The position numbers and the translations under genes were made by a program. This document shows, one piece after another, positions 18,824 through 27,409 of a stretch of 64,000 bases of DNA (positions are counted from its first letter, which is position 1; every line of letters starts with the position of its first letter). Location of the stretch: NCBI RefSeq assembly GCF_900143065.1, contig NZ_FRCX01000001.1, forward strand, positions 124,001 through 188,000, in the 5' to 3' direction. Source of the stretch: Duganella sacchari (GTDB taxonomy: Bacteria; Pseudomonadota; Gammaproteobacteria; Burkholderiales; Burkholderiaceae_D). The notes beneath the pieces were generated by a model, which had not been told where the DNA came from, did no database searches, and worked only from the letters and a program-made list of their open reading frames with translations.

Positions 18824-20694
18824 GGCGATTCGCACAGGCAGTGCGTGATCGCAGTGAACGGCTTGCGCTGCGCCGTGATCTCCGACAGCCAGCCCAGGTC
18901 ATTGGCAATGCTGCTGGCGGCGCTTGGCGGCAGGCCGGTGGTAGCGGCCGCGCCCAGTTTCAGCTGCGTCGATACCGCCTGCGCAATCACCTGCGCCGTG
19001 CCGCCGCCGATCATTTCAACCAGGCGATCGAACTTGCTGATTTCACGCTCAACGTAGACCACGCGGTAGTCGGCTGGCAGCTTGGCGCGGGCAGCCGCGG
19101 ATTTCAGCGCATCGTTATAGCTGCCCAGGCGATCAACCAGGCCACGGTCCTTGGCCTGCGCGCCGGTCCACACGCGGCCCTGGGCCACGGCGTCGATTTT
19201 CTCCGGCGTGGTTTTACGTGCCTTGGCGGCCTTGGTGGTGAACTCTTCGTAGATATGATTGATGCTGCCCTGGATCACCTGGCCAAAGCGCGGGTCCAGT
19301 GGGCGCAGCGGATTGCCGGCGTCACCCAGCCAGGTGGTTGGCTGGCCGCCGGTGTGGATGCCCAGCTTGTCGATCACCTTGTCGGCGGTCGGCAGGATCG
19401 CAAATACGCCGATCGAACCCGTGATGGTGGTCGGCTCTGCGATCACCTCGTCGGACGACATCGAAATCCAGTAACCGCCCGACGCGGCCACGTTGCCCAT
19501 CGAGACCACGACCGGCTTGCCGGCCGACCGGGTCAGCTCCAGTTCGCGGCGGATCAGTTCCGAAGCGAAGGCGCTGCCGCCAGGCGAATCGATCCGCAGC
19601 ACGACGGCTTTGATGTTGTCGTCTTCCCGCGCCATGCGGATCAGTTTCGACGTCGAATCGCCGCCGATGGAACCAGGACCGGCGCTGCCGTCGCTGATCT
19701 CACCCTGCGCCACGATCACGCCCACGGCAGCGCCGGTCGCCTTGCGCGGCACGCGTGCCAGGTAGTCGTCAAAGGCGATCTGGCGGAAGCTCTTGCCATC
19801 GGCATCGCGCACGCCGCGGTCCATCATCAGCTTGCGGATTTCATCCTTGGTCTTCAGGCCATCGACCAGCTTGGACGACAGCGACAGCTTGCCAAGGTCG
19901 CCATTCACCGCTGCCACTTGCGCCGGCAGGTCGTTGATGACCTTCATGATCTGGCCTTGCGGCAGCTTGCGCGCCTTTTCCACGTTGTCGGTATAGGACG
20001 CCCACAAGGCGTTGTTCAGATAAGCCTCCGCTTCGCTGGCCGCCGGCGACGGGCCGTTGGCGATGAACGGTTCGCCGAAGCTCTTGTAGGTGCCGACGCG
20101 CAGCAGGTTGACAGTCACGCCCAGCTTGTCCAGCGCATCGCGGTAGTAGTTGCGATAGCGGCCAAAGCCTTCGATCAGCACCATGCCCATCGGGTGCATG
20201 TACACCTCGCTGGCATGCGCCGCCAGCAGGTACTGGCGCTGGTCATAGCTGGAACCCCAGGCAATCACCGGCTTGCCGGAGGCCTTGAAGCGGTCGATGG
20301 CGGCCGCCACTTCACGCAGCGAAGCCTGGCCGGCGCCTTGCAATTCATCGGTCAGCAGCACCGCCGCACCCACGTCCGGGTCTTTGGCGGCCTGCTCCAG
20401 CACGGCCAGCACGTCGCGCAGCTGGATCATCTTGTGCACGTCACCACCGCGCACATTGGTCAGCAGCGCATCGCGCGCATTGATGCTCGATTGCTCGACC
20501 AGTTGGCCTTTGAGTTCCAGTACCAGCGTGGTCTTGGGCTGCAGCGGTTTGGCGCCGCCGCCGAAGATCCCATACAGCAGCACCAGCAAGATAATCAGGA
20601 AAATCAGGTTCAGCAGCGTACGGCGGCCGGCATCCAGCGCGCGCCAGAAAAAGGCGAAACCATGACGGATATAAGAAAACGGCGATTGGCTCAT
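18820..20694 (-). CDS. sppA: Signal peptide peptidase SppA, 67K type
   Basis: An inner-membrane protease of 624 residues that degrades cleaved signal peptides. One N-terminal membrane segment (LLNLIFLIILLVLLYGIFGG, about 27-46) precedes two tandem S49 domains, as in the long E. coli form. The catalytic dyad is seen as Lys204 (RVGTYKSFGEPF) in the first domain and Ser405 (GNVAASGGYWISM) in the second, matching the split-domain arrangement of the family. A start ATG at 20694 lies just downstream of a 50-base gap. The gene is followed by an overlapping GNAT gene. Nothing is unusual. Confidence 0.95.
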   Translation of the reverse strand: MSQSPFSYIRHGFAFFWRALDAGRRTLLNLIFLIILLVLLYGIFGGGAKPLQPKTTLVLELKGQLVEQSSINARDALLTNVRGGDVHKMIQLRDVLAVLEQAAKDPDVGAAVLLTDELQGAGQASLREVAAAIDRFKASGKPVIAWGSSYDQRQYLLAAHASEVYMHPMGMVLIEGFGRYRNYYRDALDKLGVTVNLLRVGTYKSFGEPFIANGPSPAASEAEAYLNNALWASYTDNVEKARKLPQGQIMKVINDLPAQVAAVNGDLGKLSLSSKLVDGLKTKDEIRKLMMDRGVRDADGKSFRQIAFDDYLARVPRKATGAAVGVIVAQGEISDGSAGPGSIGGDSTSKLIRMAREDDNIKAVVLRIDSPGGSAFASELIRRELELTRSAGKPVVVSMGNVAASGGYWISMSSDEVIAEPTTITGSIGVFAILPTADKVIDKLGIHTGGQPTTWLGDAGNPLRPLDPRFGQVIQGSINHIYEEFTTKAAKARKTTPEKIDAVAQGRVWTGAQAKDRGLVDRLGSYNDALKSAAARAKLPADYRVVYVEREISKFDRLVEMIGGGTAQVIAQAVSTQLKLGAAATTGLPPSAASSIANDLGWLSEITAQRKPFTAITHCLCESP

Positions 20695-20745
20695 CTACAC
20701 TCCAGTGATTGCGTTATTGGCAATGATAATACTGTATGCCAGCCC

Positions 20746-22191
20746 TTACGTGCCTTTTTTTGAAATGAGCAGCAGGCCGGCAAAGACCAGCAATCCATTC
20801 AGGATAAGCAATTCCAGCCCTATGCGATAGGTGCCGAACAGGATTTCCTGGTTGGTGTCGATGAGGTAGCACAGCGCGGGACCGGCCAGCGCCACCAGCG
20901 GTACCCAGCGGTCGCGCAAGGTGCGGCGGGTCAGGATGCCAAACGCGAACAGGCCAAGCAAGGGGCCATAGGTATAGCCGGTCAGTTTCAACACCAGCCC
21001 CACCATGCTGGCGTTGTCCCCCCATTTGAACATGAGCACCAGGATCAGGAAGATGGCGCAGAACGCCAGGTGCACGCGGTGGCGCAAGCGTTTCCTGGCC
21101 TGTTCCGTCATGCCGGTGCGGCGCTGCACGCCGAGGATGTCGATACTGAACGAGGAAGTCAGCGCTGTCATGGCGCCATCCGCGCTGGGGAACAGTGCCG
21201 AGATCAGGCCGATGAAGAAAATCAGTTGCAGTACAGCCGGCATATGACCCATCACCACAGCAGGGAAGAGTTTGTCGCCCGTGGCCGATACACCTACCGT
21301 CGGCGCGTACAGGTACAGCAGCGCGCCAAGGTACATGAACAGTACCAGTACAGCGGTCAGTACAACCGTCATGAGCACCATATTCTTTTGCGAATCGCGC
21401 AGGGTCTTGACGGAGATATTCTTCTGCATGGTTTCCTGGTCCATGCCGGTCATGCCCAGCACGATGAAGAAGCCGGCCAGCACCTGCTTCCAGAAATAGC
21501 CAGGGCTGTCGACCGTATGATTGACGATCCTGGTCAGGCCGCGCTGCTGCATCTGCGCGATGCTCTCGAGCGGGCTGAGGTGCATTTCGTGCAGCAGCCA
21601 GCCGGTGCAGATCACCAGTCCTAGCACCATGCCCAGCGTTTGCAGCGTATCGGTCCAGACGATGGTTTTAACCCCGCCCTCAAAGGTGTACAGCAGGATC
21701 ATGGCGAGGATGACGACGGTGCTGAGCCAGAACGGCACGCCCATGCTGTCCAGTATGGTGATCTGCAGGATGTTGACGACCAGATAGAGCCGCGCGGAGG
21801 CGCTCATGGTGCGCGACAGGATGAAGAAGGCGGCGCCGCTCTGATACGAGCGCGGACCAAGCCGCTGCTCCAGATAAGTGTAGATCGAGGTGAGCTTGAG
21901 CCGGTAATACAGCGGCAGCAGCACGCACACCACGGCGATGTAACCGAGCACATAGCCCAGTATCACTTGCAGATAGGCGAAGCCGTCCCGCCCCACCGCG
22001 CCGGGCACGCTGATGAAGGTCACGCCGCTCATGGTGGTGCCGACCATGCCAAACGCCACCAGCACCCAGTTGCTGCTCTTGTTACCGATGAAGAAGCTGT
22101 CGTTATTGGCGTTGCGCGAGGTGCGCCAGGCGACAACCAGCAGCAAGGCAAAATAGGCGAAGACGAGACAAAATAGCGAGACTGCGGACAT
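20746..22191 (-). CDS. Sodium:solute symporter (SSS family)
   Basis: An inner-membrane transporter of 481 residues with about 13 hydrophobic segments and the SSS blocks SNWVLVAFGMVGTTMSGVTF (sodium-site region), AFFILSRTMSASARLYL, and ISALFPSADGAMTALTSSFSID. The family takes up sugars, amino acids, organic acids or urea with sodium. This branch is related to putative sialic-acid/sugar-type symporters without known substrate. It lies between sppA and an MFS exporter on the same strand and has no enzyme neighbour that points to a substrate. Confidence 0.88.
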   Translation of the reverse strand: MSAVSLFCLVFAYFALLLVVAWRTSRNANNDSFFIGNKSSNWVLVAFGMVGTTMSGVTFISVPGAVGRDGFAYLQVILGYVLGYIAVVCVLLPLYYRLKLTSIYTYLEQRLGPRSYQSGAAFFILSRTMSASARLYLVVNILQITILDSMGVPFWLSTVVILAMILLYTFEGGVKTIVWTDTLQTLGMVLGLVICTGWLLHEMHLSPLESIAQMQQRGLTRIVNHTVDSPGYFWKQVLAGFFIVLGMTGMDQETMQKNISVKTLRDSQKNMVLMTVVLTAVLVLFMYLGALLYLYAPTVGVSATGDKLFPAVVMGHMPAVLQLIFFIGLISALFPSADGAMTALTSSFSIDILGVQRRTGMTEQARKRLRHRVHLAFCAIFLILVLMFKWGDNASMVGLVLKLTGYTYGPLLGLFAFGILTRRTLRDRWVPLVALAGPALCYLIDTNQEILFGTYRIGLELLILNGLLVFAGLLLISKKGT

Positions 22192-22250
22192 GGTGTGGCG
22201 GCTGAGTTCAAATCGCCGCCACTATACACCGGCCACAGTCGTTGCTGTCC

Positions 22251-23462
22251 TTAATGGCCCACAGCGTGGATGGATTTGCTGGCGCCGGTGCTGGCGAAAC
22301 TTGGATTCAACCGATCCAGCCGGCCGCTCAGCGCCGTCAGGCCAAGGGCGCCCAGTACCACCAGCGCGCCAATCCAGCCGGTATGAATCAGCCCCAGATG
22401 CTCGACAATCAGCCCACCGCCCCAAGCGCCGCCAGCGATGCCCAGGTTGAAGGCAGCAATGTTCAGGCCCGACGCCACGTCCACCGCACGCGGCGTGAAG
22501 TGTTCCGCCTGCTGCACCACATACACCTGCAGGCCCGCCACGTTACCAAACGCCACCGCGCCCCACACCAGTACAGTTGCCAGCACCAGGGGTTTGCTCG
22601 GTGCAGTGAAGCTCAGCGCCAGCAGTACAGTTGCCAGGCCCAGGAAGATGATCTTCAGCGCGCCGATCGGGCCGCGCTGGTCCGCCAGCTTGCCGCCCCA
22701 GAGGTTGCCGACAGCGACCGATACACCGTACACCAGCATCACCAGACTGACCGCATTGGCGCTGAAGCCGCTAATCTGCGTCAGGATAGGCGCCAGGAAA
22801 GTGAAGGCGATGAAGGACCCGCCATAACCGACCGCCGTGATCGCATACACCAGCAGCAGACGCGGCTCCGCCAGCACCCTCACCTGTTGCATGAGCGAGG
22901 CGGGCTGGTTGTGCTGAACCGTCGAGGGCACGAAGATGGCGCTGCCGGCAATCGCCAGTACACCCAGCGCCGCCACGGCCAGGAAGGTTTCACGCCAGCC
23001 GAAATGCTGGCCGATGAAGGTCCCCAGCGGCACGCCGGTCACCAGCGCCACGGTCAGGCCGGTGAACATGATGGCAATCGCACTGGCCGCCTTCTCCTTC
23101 GGCACCAGCGAGGTGGCGATGGTCGAGCCGATCGAAAAGAACACACCATGCGCCAGCCCCGTGAGAATCCGGGCAATCACCAGCGACGTATAGCCGGGCG
23201 CCTTCCAGGCCAGCAGATTACCCAGTGTGAACAGCACCATCAGCGACACCAGCAGCAGTTTGCGCGGCACCTTGCCGGTCAGCGCGGTCAACACCGGCGC
23301 GCCAACCGCGACGCCCAAGGCATACAGGCTGACCAGCAAGCCGGCCGATGGCAGATTCACGCCCAGATCGGCGGCGATGGTCGGCAACAGGCCGACAATC
23401 ACAAACTCGGTAGTCCCGATGGCAAACGCGCTGATGGTCAGCGCAAGTAGGGCAATTGGCAT
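22251..23462 (-). CDS. MFS transporter, DHA1 family (AraJ/PbuE-like)
   Basis: A 403-residue, 12-segment drug:proton antiporter-type exporter. It begins MPIALLALTISAFAIGTTEF, which holds the GTTEF motif of the arabinose/purine efflux branch. It has a loop 2-3 variant of motif A and motif C-like GLTVALVTGVPLGTFIG in TM5. AGGAG lies eight bases before the ATG. A second, distinct GTTEF/TTEF-type exporter is encoded at 40934-42178, so the two are paralogues within the window. The substrate is unknown. Confidence 0.88.
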   Translation of the reverse strand: MPIALLALTISAFAIGTTEFVIVGLLPTIAADLGVNLPSAGLLVSLYALGVAVGAPVLTALTGKVPRKLLLVSLMVLFTLGNLLAWKAPGYTSLVIARILTGLAHGVFFSIGSTIATSLVPKEKAASAIAIMFTGLTVALVTGVPLGTFIGQHFGWRETFLAVAALGVLAIAGSAIFVPSTVQHNQPASLMQQVRVLAEPRLLLVYAITAVGYGGSFIAFTFLAPILTQISGFSANAVSLVMLVYGVSVAVGNLWGGKLADQRGPIGALKIIFLGLATVLLALSFTAPSKPLVLATVLVWGAVAFGNVAGLQVYVVQQAEHFTPRAVDVASGLNIAAFNLGIAGGAWGGGLIVEHLGLIHTGWIGALVVLGALGLTALSGRLDRLNPSFASTGASKSIHAVGH

Positions 23463-23615
23463 GGCTTCACTCCTGAAAAGTTAATGTCATGCAGTATCAG
23501 GATTTCTTTTAATGAGAAAAAGAGCGATCAATCAAAAATATATTTGACCCACGAGCAGCAATGACAGTAGTTGGCAAATCGGTTACAGTTCCAGCCGGAC
23601 ATCAGGACTATTCAT

Positions 23616-24248
23616 ATGGCGCGGCAGATCTTATTCATCGATGGCGTAGGCGGAAAACGGTATATGCGCGGCGCGCTGGTGCGTTATTTCGAGCGCCATG
23701 GTTATACCGTCCACTGCTTCGACTACCTGGCCTCGCGCCAATCGCTGGACGCCATCAAACAAAACCTGATGCACGCGCTGTCGCAAGCTGCACAGCGTGG
23801 TGAATACAGCGTGATCGGCTATTCATTTGGCGGCGTACTGCTGCGCATGCTGTGGAACGAAATAAGCAGCGCCGCTATCCAGCCGTCCAAGGTCGTGCTG
23901 CTGGCTTCGCCGATAGGCGCGATGCGGCTGGGCGCCCGGCTACGTGACTGGCGCATCTATCGCCTGCTGTGCGGCGAATGCGGCCAGTTCGCCGCCGACC
24001 GCGCGCAGATGGCCACGCTCACCATGCCCACCGTGCCCACCGCATGCGTCTACGGAACCTGGCCATGGCTCGGAGCGCTGGGCATATTGTTCGGCTTTGG
24101 CTTTGCGCACGACGGCATGGTCGCCGCGCAAGAAGCCGCGCCGCCAGCCCCATGGCCCGCCATTGCAGTTTCGGCCAGCCATGCTTTCATTCCGTCGAAT
24201 CCGATGGCATTGGATGCCATCGGCAACTGGCTCACCGCCACTCACTGA
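23616..24248 (+). CDS. Cytoplasmic alpha/beta hydrolase
   Basis: A 210-residue alpha/beta hydrolase without a signal peptide. It shows an oxyanion-region start (RQILFIDGVGGKRYMRG), nucleophile elbow GYSFGG (Ser about residue 84) and a late His in VSASHAFIPSN. This small size is typical of lipase-like class 3 or PGAP1-like esterases. I chose the ATG at 23616, with AGGA nine bases upstream; an ATG at 23571 is in frame but would add a non-homologous, polar stretch. It is first in a run of four closely packed genes (gap 12, then two ATGA overlaps). The substrate is not known. Confidence 0.8.
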   Translation: MARQILFIDGVGGKRYMRGALVRYFERHGYTVHCFDYLASRQSLDAIKQNLMHALSQAAQRGEYSVIGYSFGGVLLRMLWNEISSAAIQPSKVVLLASPIGAMRLGARLRDWRIYRLLCGECGQFAADRAQMATLTMPTVPTACVYGTWPWLGALGILFGFGFAHDGMVAAQEAAPPAPWPAIAVSASHAFIPSNPMALDAIGNWLTATH

Positions 24249-24260
24249 ACAGGAGACCCA

Positions 24261-25235
24261 GTGGTGAAAGCATCTGGAGTATTGACAGCGCTCGCACTGG
24301 CGGGGACGGTGCAAGCGCAGGAGATCACGCGTTTCGAGGCGCGCGGTACCGGCTTCATCGAGTATCAGGTACCGCCGGCTGGCGACGCGCCACCAGTTGA
24401 ATACTACATCTCGCGGACCACGGCGCCAGCGCCGCTGGTGCTGTTGATTCAAGGCTCGGGCTGCACACCGGGATTCAGCGGCCTGGGCACGCCACGGCGT
24501 TCGGCCAATATCTTCGGCTTTCTCGATACAGCGTGGACCGGCAAGTACGCCGTCATGACGGTCAACAAGCCCTACTCGCCAGCCACGCCGCAACCCGACG
24601 GCACCGCAACCGCCTGTCCCGAGCAATTCAACCAGTACTTCACGCTGGAGAACTGGACACGCGATCTGGCGCGCGCCGTGCAGCACGCGCGCAACCTGCC
24701 CTGGGTGGCGCAAGGCCCGCTGCTGGTGATTGGCGTGTCGGAAGGTGCGACCGCTGCGGCCGCGCTGGCTGCGCGCGATGCCGCCATCACCAACCTCGCC
24801 ATGGTCAGCGGCAGCGGCGCGACGCAGTACTACGACTTCATCGTCAACGCCTACCGCAGCGGCGCCAATGATAGCGAGGTCAAACAAAAGCTCGATGAAC
24901 TGGACGCCACCCGCCAGCGCATCTTTGCCGCGCCGGACAGCGCCACGGACTTCGCCTGGGGCCATCCTTACAAACGCTGGAGCAGCTTCTTTCGCGCCTC
25001 CAATACCACCAGCCTGCTGAAGAGCCGGAGCAAGGTCTACGTCGTCAGCGGCATGCAGGACAGCAGCACGCCGATCCTGTCCGCCGAAGCCATGGCCGCC
25101 GACCTGCGCGCGGCCGGCCACGATGTCACCGTGCGCCGGCTTCCCGACGTGGGCCACACCTTGCAGCCAGCGGGCGCGTCGGGTGACGCGCTGTGGCCCG
25201 AATATCAGCGCATTCTCAACTGGTTCCAGCCATGA
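24261..25235 (+). CDS. Secreted alpha/beta hydrolase
   Basis: A 324-residue exported hydrolase, start GTG at 24261 with AGGAGA directly upstream. The signal peptide is VKASGVLTALALAGTVQA, cleaved before QEITRF. The nucleophile elbow is GVSEGA (Ser about residue 158). The catalytic His is in LPDVGHTLQ, and a probable Asp lies in VSGMQDSSTPI. Two cysteines (GSGCTPG and TACPEQ) could form a disulfide. The stop overlaps the next ATG (ATGA at 25232-25235). The layout resembles dienelactone-hydrolase or prolyl-oligopeptidase-type esterases, but I cannot name the substrate. Confidence 0.8.
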   Translation: MVKASGVLTALALAGTVQAQEITRFEARGTGFIEYQVPPAGDAPPVEYYISRTTAPAPLVLLIQGSGCTPGFSGLGTPRRSANIFGFLDTAWTGKYAVMTVNKPYSPATPQPDGTATACPEQFNQYFTLENWTRDLARAVQHARNLPWVAQGPLLVIGVSEGATAAAALAARDAAITNLAMVSGSGATQYYDFIVNAYRSGANDSEVKQKLDELDATRQRIFAAPDSATDFAWGHPYKRWSSFFRASNTTSLLKSRSKVYVVSGMQDSSTPILSAEAMAADLRAAGHDVTVRRLPDVGHTLQPAGASGDALWPEYQRILNWFQP

Positions 25236-25406
25236 CGTCCGAAACCCCAAAAATTCCTTTGCGCCGGCAATTGGCAACCTGCGCGCTGCTGTCGGCGATT
25301 GCTGTTGCATATCGGCCTGGTCGCGGCCATGACGATCCATGCCTCGGCCGACATCGTCGGCCTGTACGCGATCCGGCAATACGTTCTGACGCAAGCCCGC
25401 CCATGA
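25232..25406 (+). pseudogene. Small single-pass membrane protein, apparently frameshifted
   Basis: An ATG at 25232 overlaps the upstream hydrolase stop (ATGA). It reads MTSETPKIPLRRQLATCALL and then becomes Arg/Pro-rich out-of-frame sequence. In the +1 frame from about 25295 the reading is LLHIGLVAAMTIHASADIVG, continuing through YAIRQYVLTQARP to a TGA at 25404-25406 that overlaps the DUF3820 ATG. Joining the two frames by removing one base near 25292-25305 gives a protein of about 57 residues with one hydrophobic segment and ATGA coupling at both ends. That is what an intact operon member would look like. A sequencing error or a true mutation would both fit. As it stands the first frame runs on into the DUF3820 gene. 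Confidence 0.45.
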
Positions 25407-25618
25407 ATTCTGAAAAACTCGCCCTGCTGCTCACGCGCGAAATGCCTTACGGGAAGTACAAAGGCCGCAAGATTGCCGACCTGCCCGGCCACTACCTCGG
25501 CTGGTTCGCACGCGAAGGTTTTCCGTCTGGCGAACTGGGTGCGCTGATCGCGCTGATGTACGAAATCGACCACAATAATCTGCGCTCCCTGCTCGATCCC
25601 CTGCGTCGTCAACCGTGA
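25403..25618 (+). CDS. DUF3820 family protein
   Basis: A 71-residue basic protein with the DUF3820 core (MPYGKYKGRKIADLPGHYL, then a WFAREGFPSGELGALIALMYEI block ending in NNL). The family is widespread in proteobacteria and often described as a putative quorum-sensing-regulated factor or nuclease-associated domain; its biochemistry is unsettled. The ATG at 25403 matches the family N-terminus. A longer reading from 25232 or 25193 exists only because of the upstream frameshift. It is last in the hydrolase gene run. Confidence 0.82.
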   Translation: MNSEKLALLLTREMPYGKYKGRKIADLPGHYLGWFAREGFPSGELGALIALMYEIDHNNLRSLLDPLRRQP

Positions 25619-25638
25619 CATCCCGGCCTTCAAAATCC

Positions 25639-25652
25639 GTGTATAAATACAC
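25639..25652 (+). promoter_or_regulatory. Inverted repeat GTGTAT-AA-ATACAC upstream of the M4 peptidase gene
   Basis: A 6-base inverted repeat with a 2-base spacer ends 24 bases before the peptidase ATG at 25677. It contains TATAAA, a good -10 hexamer. The only -35-like match (GTGACA at 25615-25620) is 21 bases away, which is too far for a strong sigma-70 promoter. It may be an operator covering the -10. AGGAG follows at 25666-25670 as the ribosome-binding site. Confidence 0.35.
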
Positions 25653-25676
25653 TATTGCATTGTTTAGGAGAACGTC

Positions 25677-26705
25677 ATGGCTGAGCATTCACCCGGCTGC
25701 ACTTGCTTCATCATTCCACCGAAGATGCTGCGCCAGCTTGCCGAGGAAACGCCAGACACCGCTGAGCGTCACTGCCTGCTCGACCAGGCCGAAATGTCCG
25801 CACATCTGCGTGGCCAGCGGTCGGTTGCGCCTATCGCCCTGGGTCTGGTTGCGACCGCCACCGGCGAAAAACGCCGCACCGTCTACGACGGCCAGAACAA
25901 GTCCGCGCTGCCCGGCAAACTGGTGCGCGCGGAGGACAGCAAACCGTCCACCGATACCGCCGTCAACCAGGCCTACGATGGCGCTGGCGCCACGTACGAC
26001 TTCTACCGCGAAGTCCTGAAACGCAATTCCATCGACAACAAGGGCATGCGCCTGGATTCCACGGTCCACTACCAGAACCGCTTCAACAATGCGTTCTGGA
26101 ATGGCCAGCAGATGGTGTATGGCGATGGCGACGGCAAACTGTTCCTGGGCTTCACCAGCGCCATCGATGTGATTGCGCACGAACTCACGCACGGCGTGAC
26201 CCAGTACTCGGTACCGGGCGGCCTGGTCTACCAGGACCAGAGCGGCGCACTCAATGAATCAATTTCAGATGTGTTCGGCAGCGTGGTCAAGCAATGGACG
26301 CTCAAGCAAAGCGTCGAGCAGGCCGACTGGCTGATTGGCCCCGGCATCATGGCGCCCGCTGTCGGCAAGGCGCTGCGCTCGATGGCCGATCCGGGCAACA
26401 AGGAACTCACCTGGTCGGGCGACGACCAGCCCAAACACATGAAGGGCTATGTGGAAAACGGCGACGTCCACACCAACTCCGGCATTCCCAACCACGCGTT
26501 CTACGCGGCCGCCATTGCGCTCAAGGGCAACGCCTGGGACAAGGCCGGGCCGATCTGGTACAAGGCGCTGTCGCTGCTGACCTCCAATGCCACCTTTGCC
26601 GACATGGCCAAGGCCACTGCACAAGCGGCCGTGCTGCTGTACGGCGCCGATTCAGCCGAAGAGCACGCGGTGCAAGCCGCGTGGAAAGTCGTCGGCGTCA
26701 CCTGA
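25677..26705 (+). CDS. M4 (thermolysin-family) metallopeptidase, protealysin type
   Basis: A 342-residue zinc endopeptidase. The motif HELTH (168-172) supplies two ligands and the general base, and ALNESISD (about 191-198) supplies the third ligand Glu. His265 (GDVHTNSGIPNHAF) is the transition-state residue. There is no signal peptide. Instead the protein begins with the short protealysin propeptide, recognisable by a Cys pair and CFIIPPKMLRQLA, which is removed autocatalytically. Such enzymes are found inside the cell or leave by unknown means, and in Serratia they cleave actin. The emfourin inhibitor gene follows six bases later. An AT-rich 58-base promoter region and AGGAG precede it. Confidence 0.93.
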   Translation: MAEHSPGCTCFIIPPKMLRQLAEETPDTAERHCLLDQAEMSAHLRGQRSVAPIALGLVATATGEKRRTVYDGQNKSALPGKLVRAEDSKPSTDTAVNQAYDGAGATYDFYREVLKRNSIDNKGMRLDSTVHYQNRFNNAFWNGQQMVYGDGDGKLFLGFTSAIDVIAHELTHGVTQYSVPGGLVYQDQSGALNESISDVFGSVVKQWTLKQSVEQADWLIGPGIMAPAVGKALRSMADPGNKELTWSGDDQPKHMKGYVENGDVHTNSGIPNHAFYAAAIALKGNAWDKAGPIWYKALSLLTSNATFADMAKATAQAAVLLYGADSAEEHAVQAAWKVVGVT

Positions 26706-26711
26706 GGAACC

Positions 26712-27020
26712 ATGATGCGCTTGACATTGACATGCAAGGGCGGCTTTACCGGACCGGCGGGCGCGCAGACGCGCACCGTGGATCTGGCCCAGTTGCCGCA
26801 AGACCAGGCCAGCCAGCTCCGGCAACTGGTGCAGGCCAGCGATTTCTTCGCGCTGCATCCGCAACTGGTCAAGGAAGCGCCCAAATCCTGGGATTTCCAA
26901 TACAACCTGACGGTAGACGATGGCCAGCAAAGCCACTGCATCAGCTACCATTTGGACCAGGCGCCGGCCGCGCTCAAGGCGCTCACCGAAAAGATCAACG
27001 ATGAGGTCGAGCCGGACTAA
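26712..27020 (+). CDS. Emfourin-like inhibitor of the M4 peptidase
   Basis: A 102-residue cytoplasmic protein six bases downstream of the protealysin-type gene. Gene order, size and sequence (MRLTLTCKGGFTGPAG start, DLAQLPQDQASQLRQLV helix, then FQYNLTVDDGQQSHCISY and a closing helix) match emfourin. That is the tight protein inhibitor encoded next to protealysin in Serratia. The pair probably keeps the peptidase silent inside the cell. Either of two adjacent ATGs could be the start. The last four bases (CTAA) are shared with the stop of the convergent PPC-domain gene. Confidence 0.8.
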   Translation: MMRLTLTCKGGFTGPAGAQTRTVDLAQLPQDQASQLRQLVQASDFFALHPQLVKEAPKSWDFQYNLTVDDGQQSHCISYHLDQAPAALKALTEKINDEVEPD

Positions 27021-27406
27021 CTGATTTTCAGCTCGGCATAGCCGGTCAGCGGATCATGCTCGCGTGTGAACCGCTGACCGGGCAGCAGCGCCAGCAACAA
27101 TTCCGCCGTGGTGCGCACGATGCAGCCGGCCCCCAAGTGTCCCCCCATGACGCGGCCCTGCGCATCCGACACCGTCATGTGCAGATGCGCGCCATCCGGC
27201 GAAATCGAGCCGGCCAGCGTTAAAATTTCCAGATCGCCGCGCAGCTCGGAGGGGTGCGGCACCCCGGCAAAGCGCAGCTGGGCCACACTCAGGCTGCCGA
27301 TGCCCTGTAGCACAAAACCAGCCGCATGGCCGCTGGCCGCCAAGGCCGCCACCACCGACGCCCGTAGGTCGTCCCCGGGATTCAGGCGCAGCGGCAAGGC
27401 CTGCAT
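27017..27406 (-). CDS. PPC/DUF296 domain protein
   Basis: A 129-residue single-domain protein of the PPC (plant and prokaryote conserved, DUF296) fold. Seen are LRLNPGDDLRASVVAALAA at the N-terminus, GFVLQGIGSLSVAQLRFAG, LEILTLAGSISPDGAHLH and GHLGAGCIVRTTAELLL. Bacterial members form trimers, and some bind DNA or small ligands; no function is settled for this subgroup. The conserved HLHM and GGHL histidines could bind metal. It lies three bases downstream of the glutaredoxin-like gene and probably shares its transcript. Confidence 0.85.
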   Translation of the reverse strand: MQALPLRLNPGDDLRASVVAALAASGHAAGFVLQGIGSLSVAQLRFAGVPHPSELRGDLEILTLAGSISPDGAHLHMTVSDAQGRVMGGHLGAGCIVRTTAELLLALLPGQRFTREHDPLTGYAELKIS

Positions 27407-27409
27407 GAC

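Noticed and set aside
25193..25618. DUF3820 protein read as 141 residues
   Set aside because: The extra N-terminus belongs to the frameshifted small membrane gene; the family starts at the ATG at 25403.
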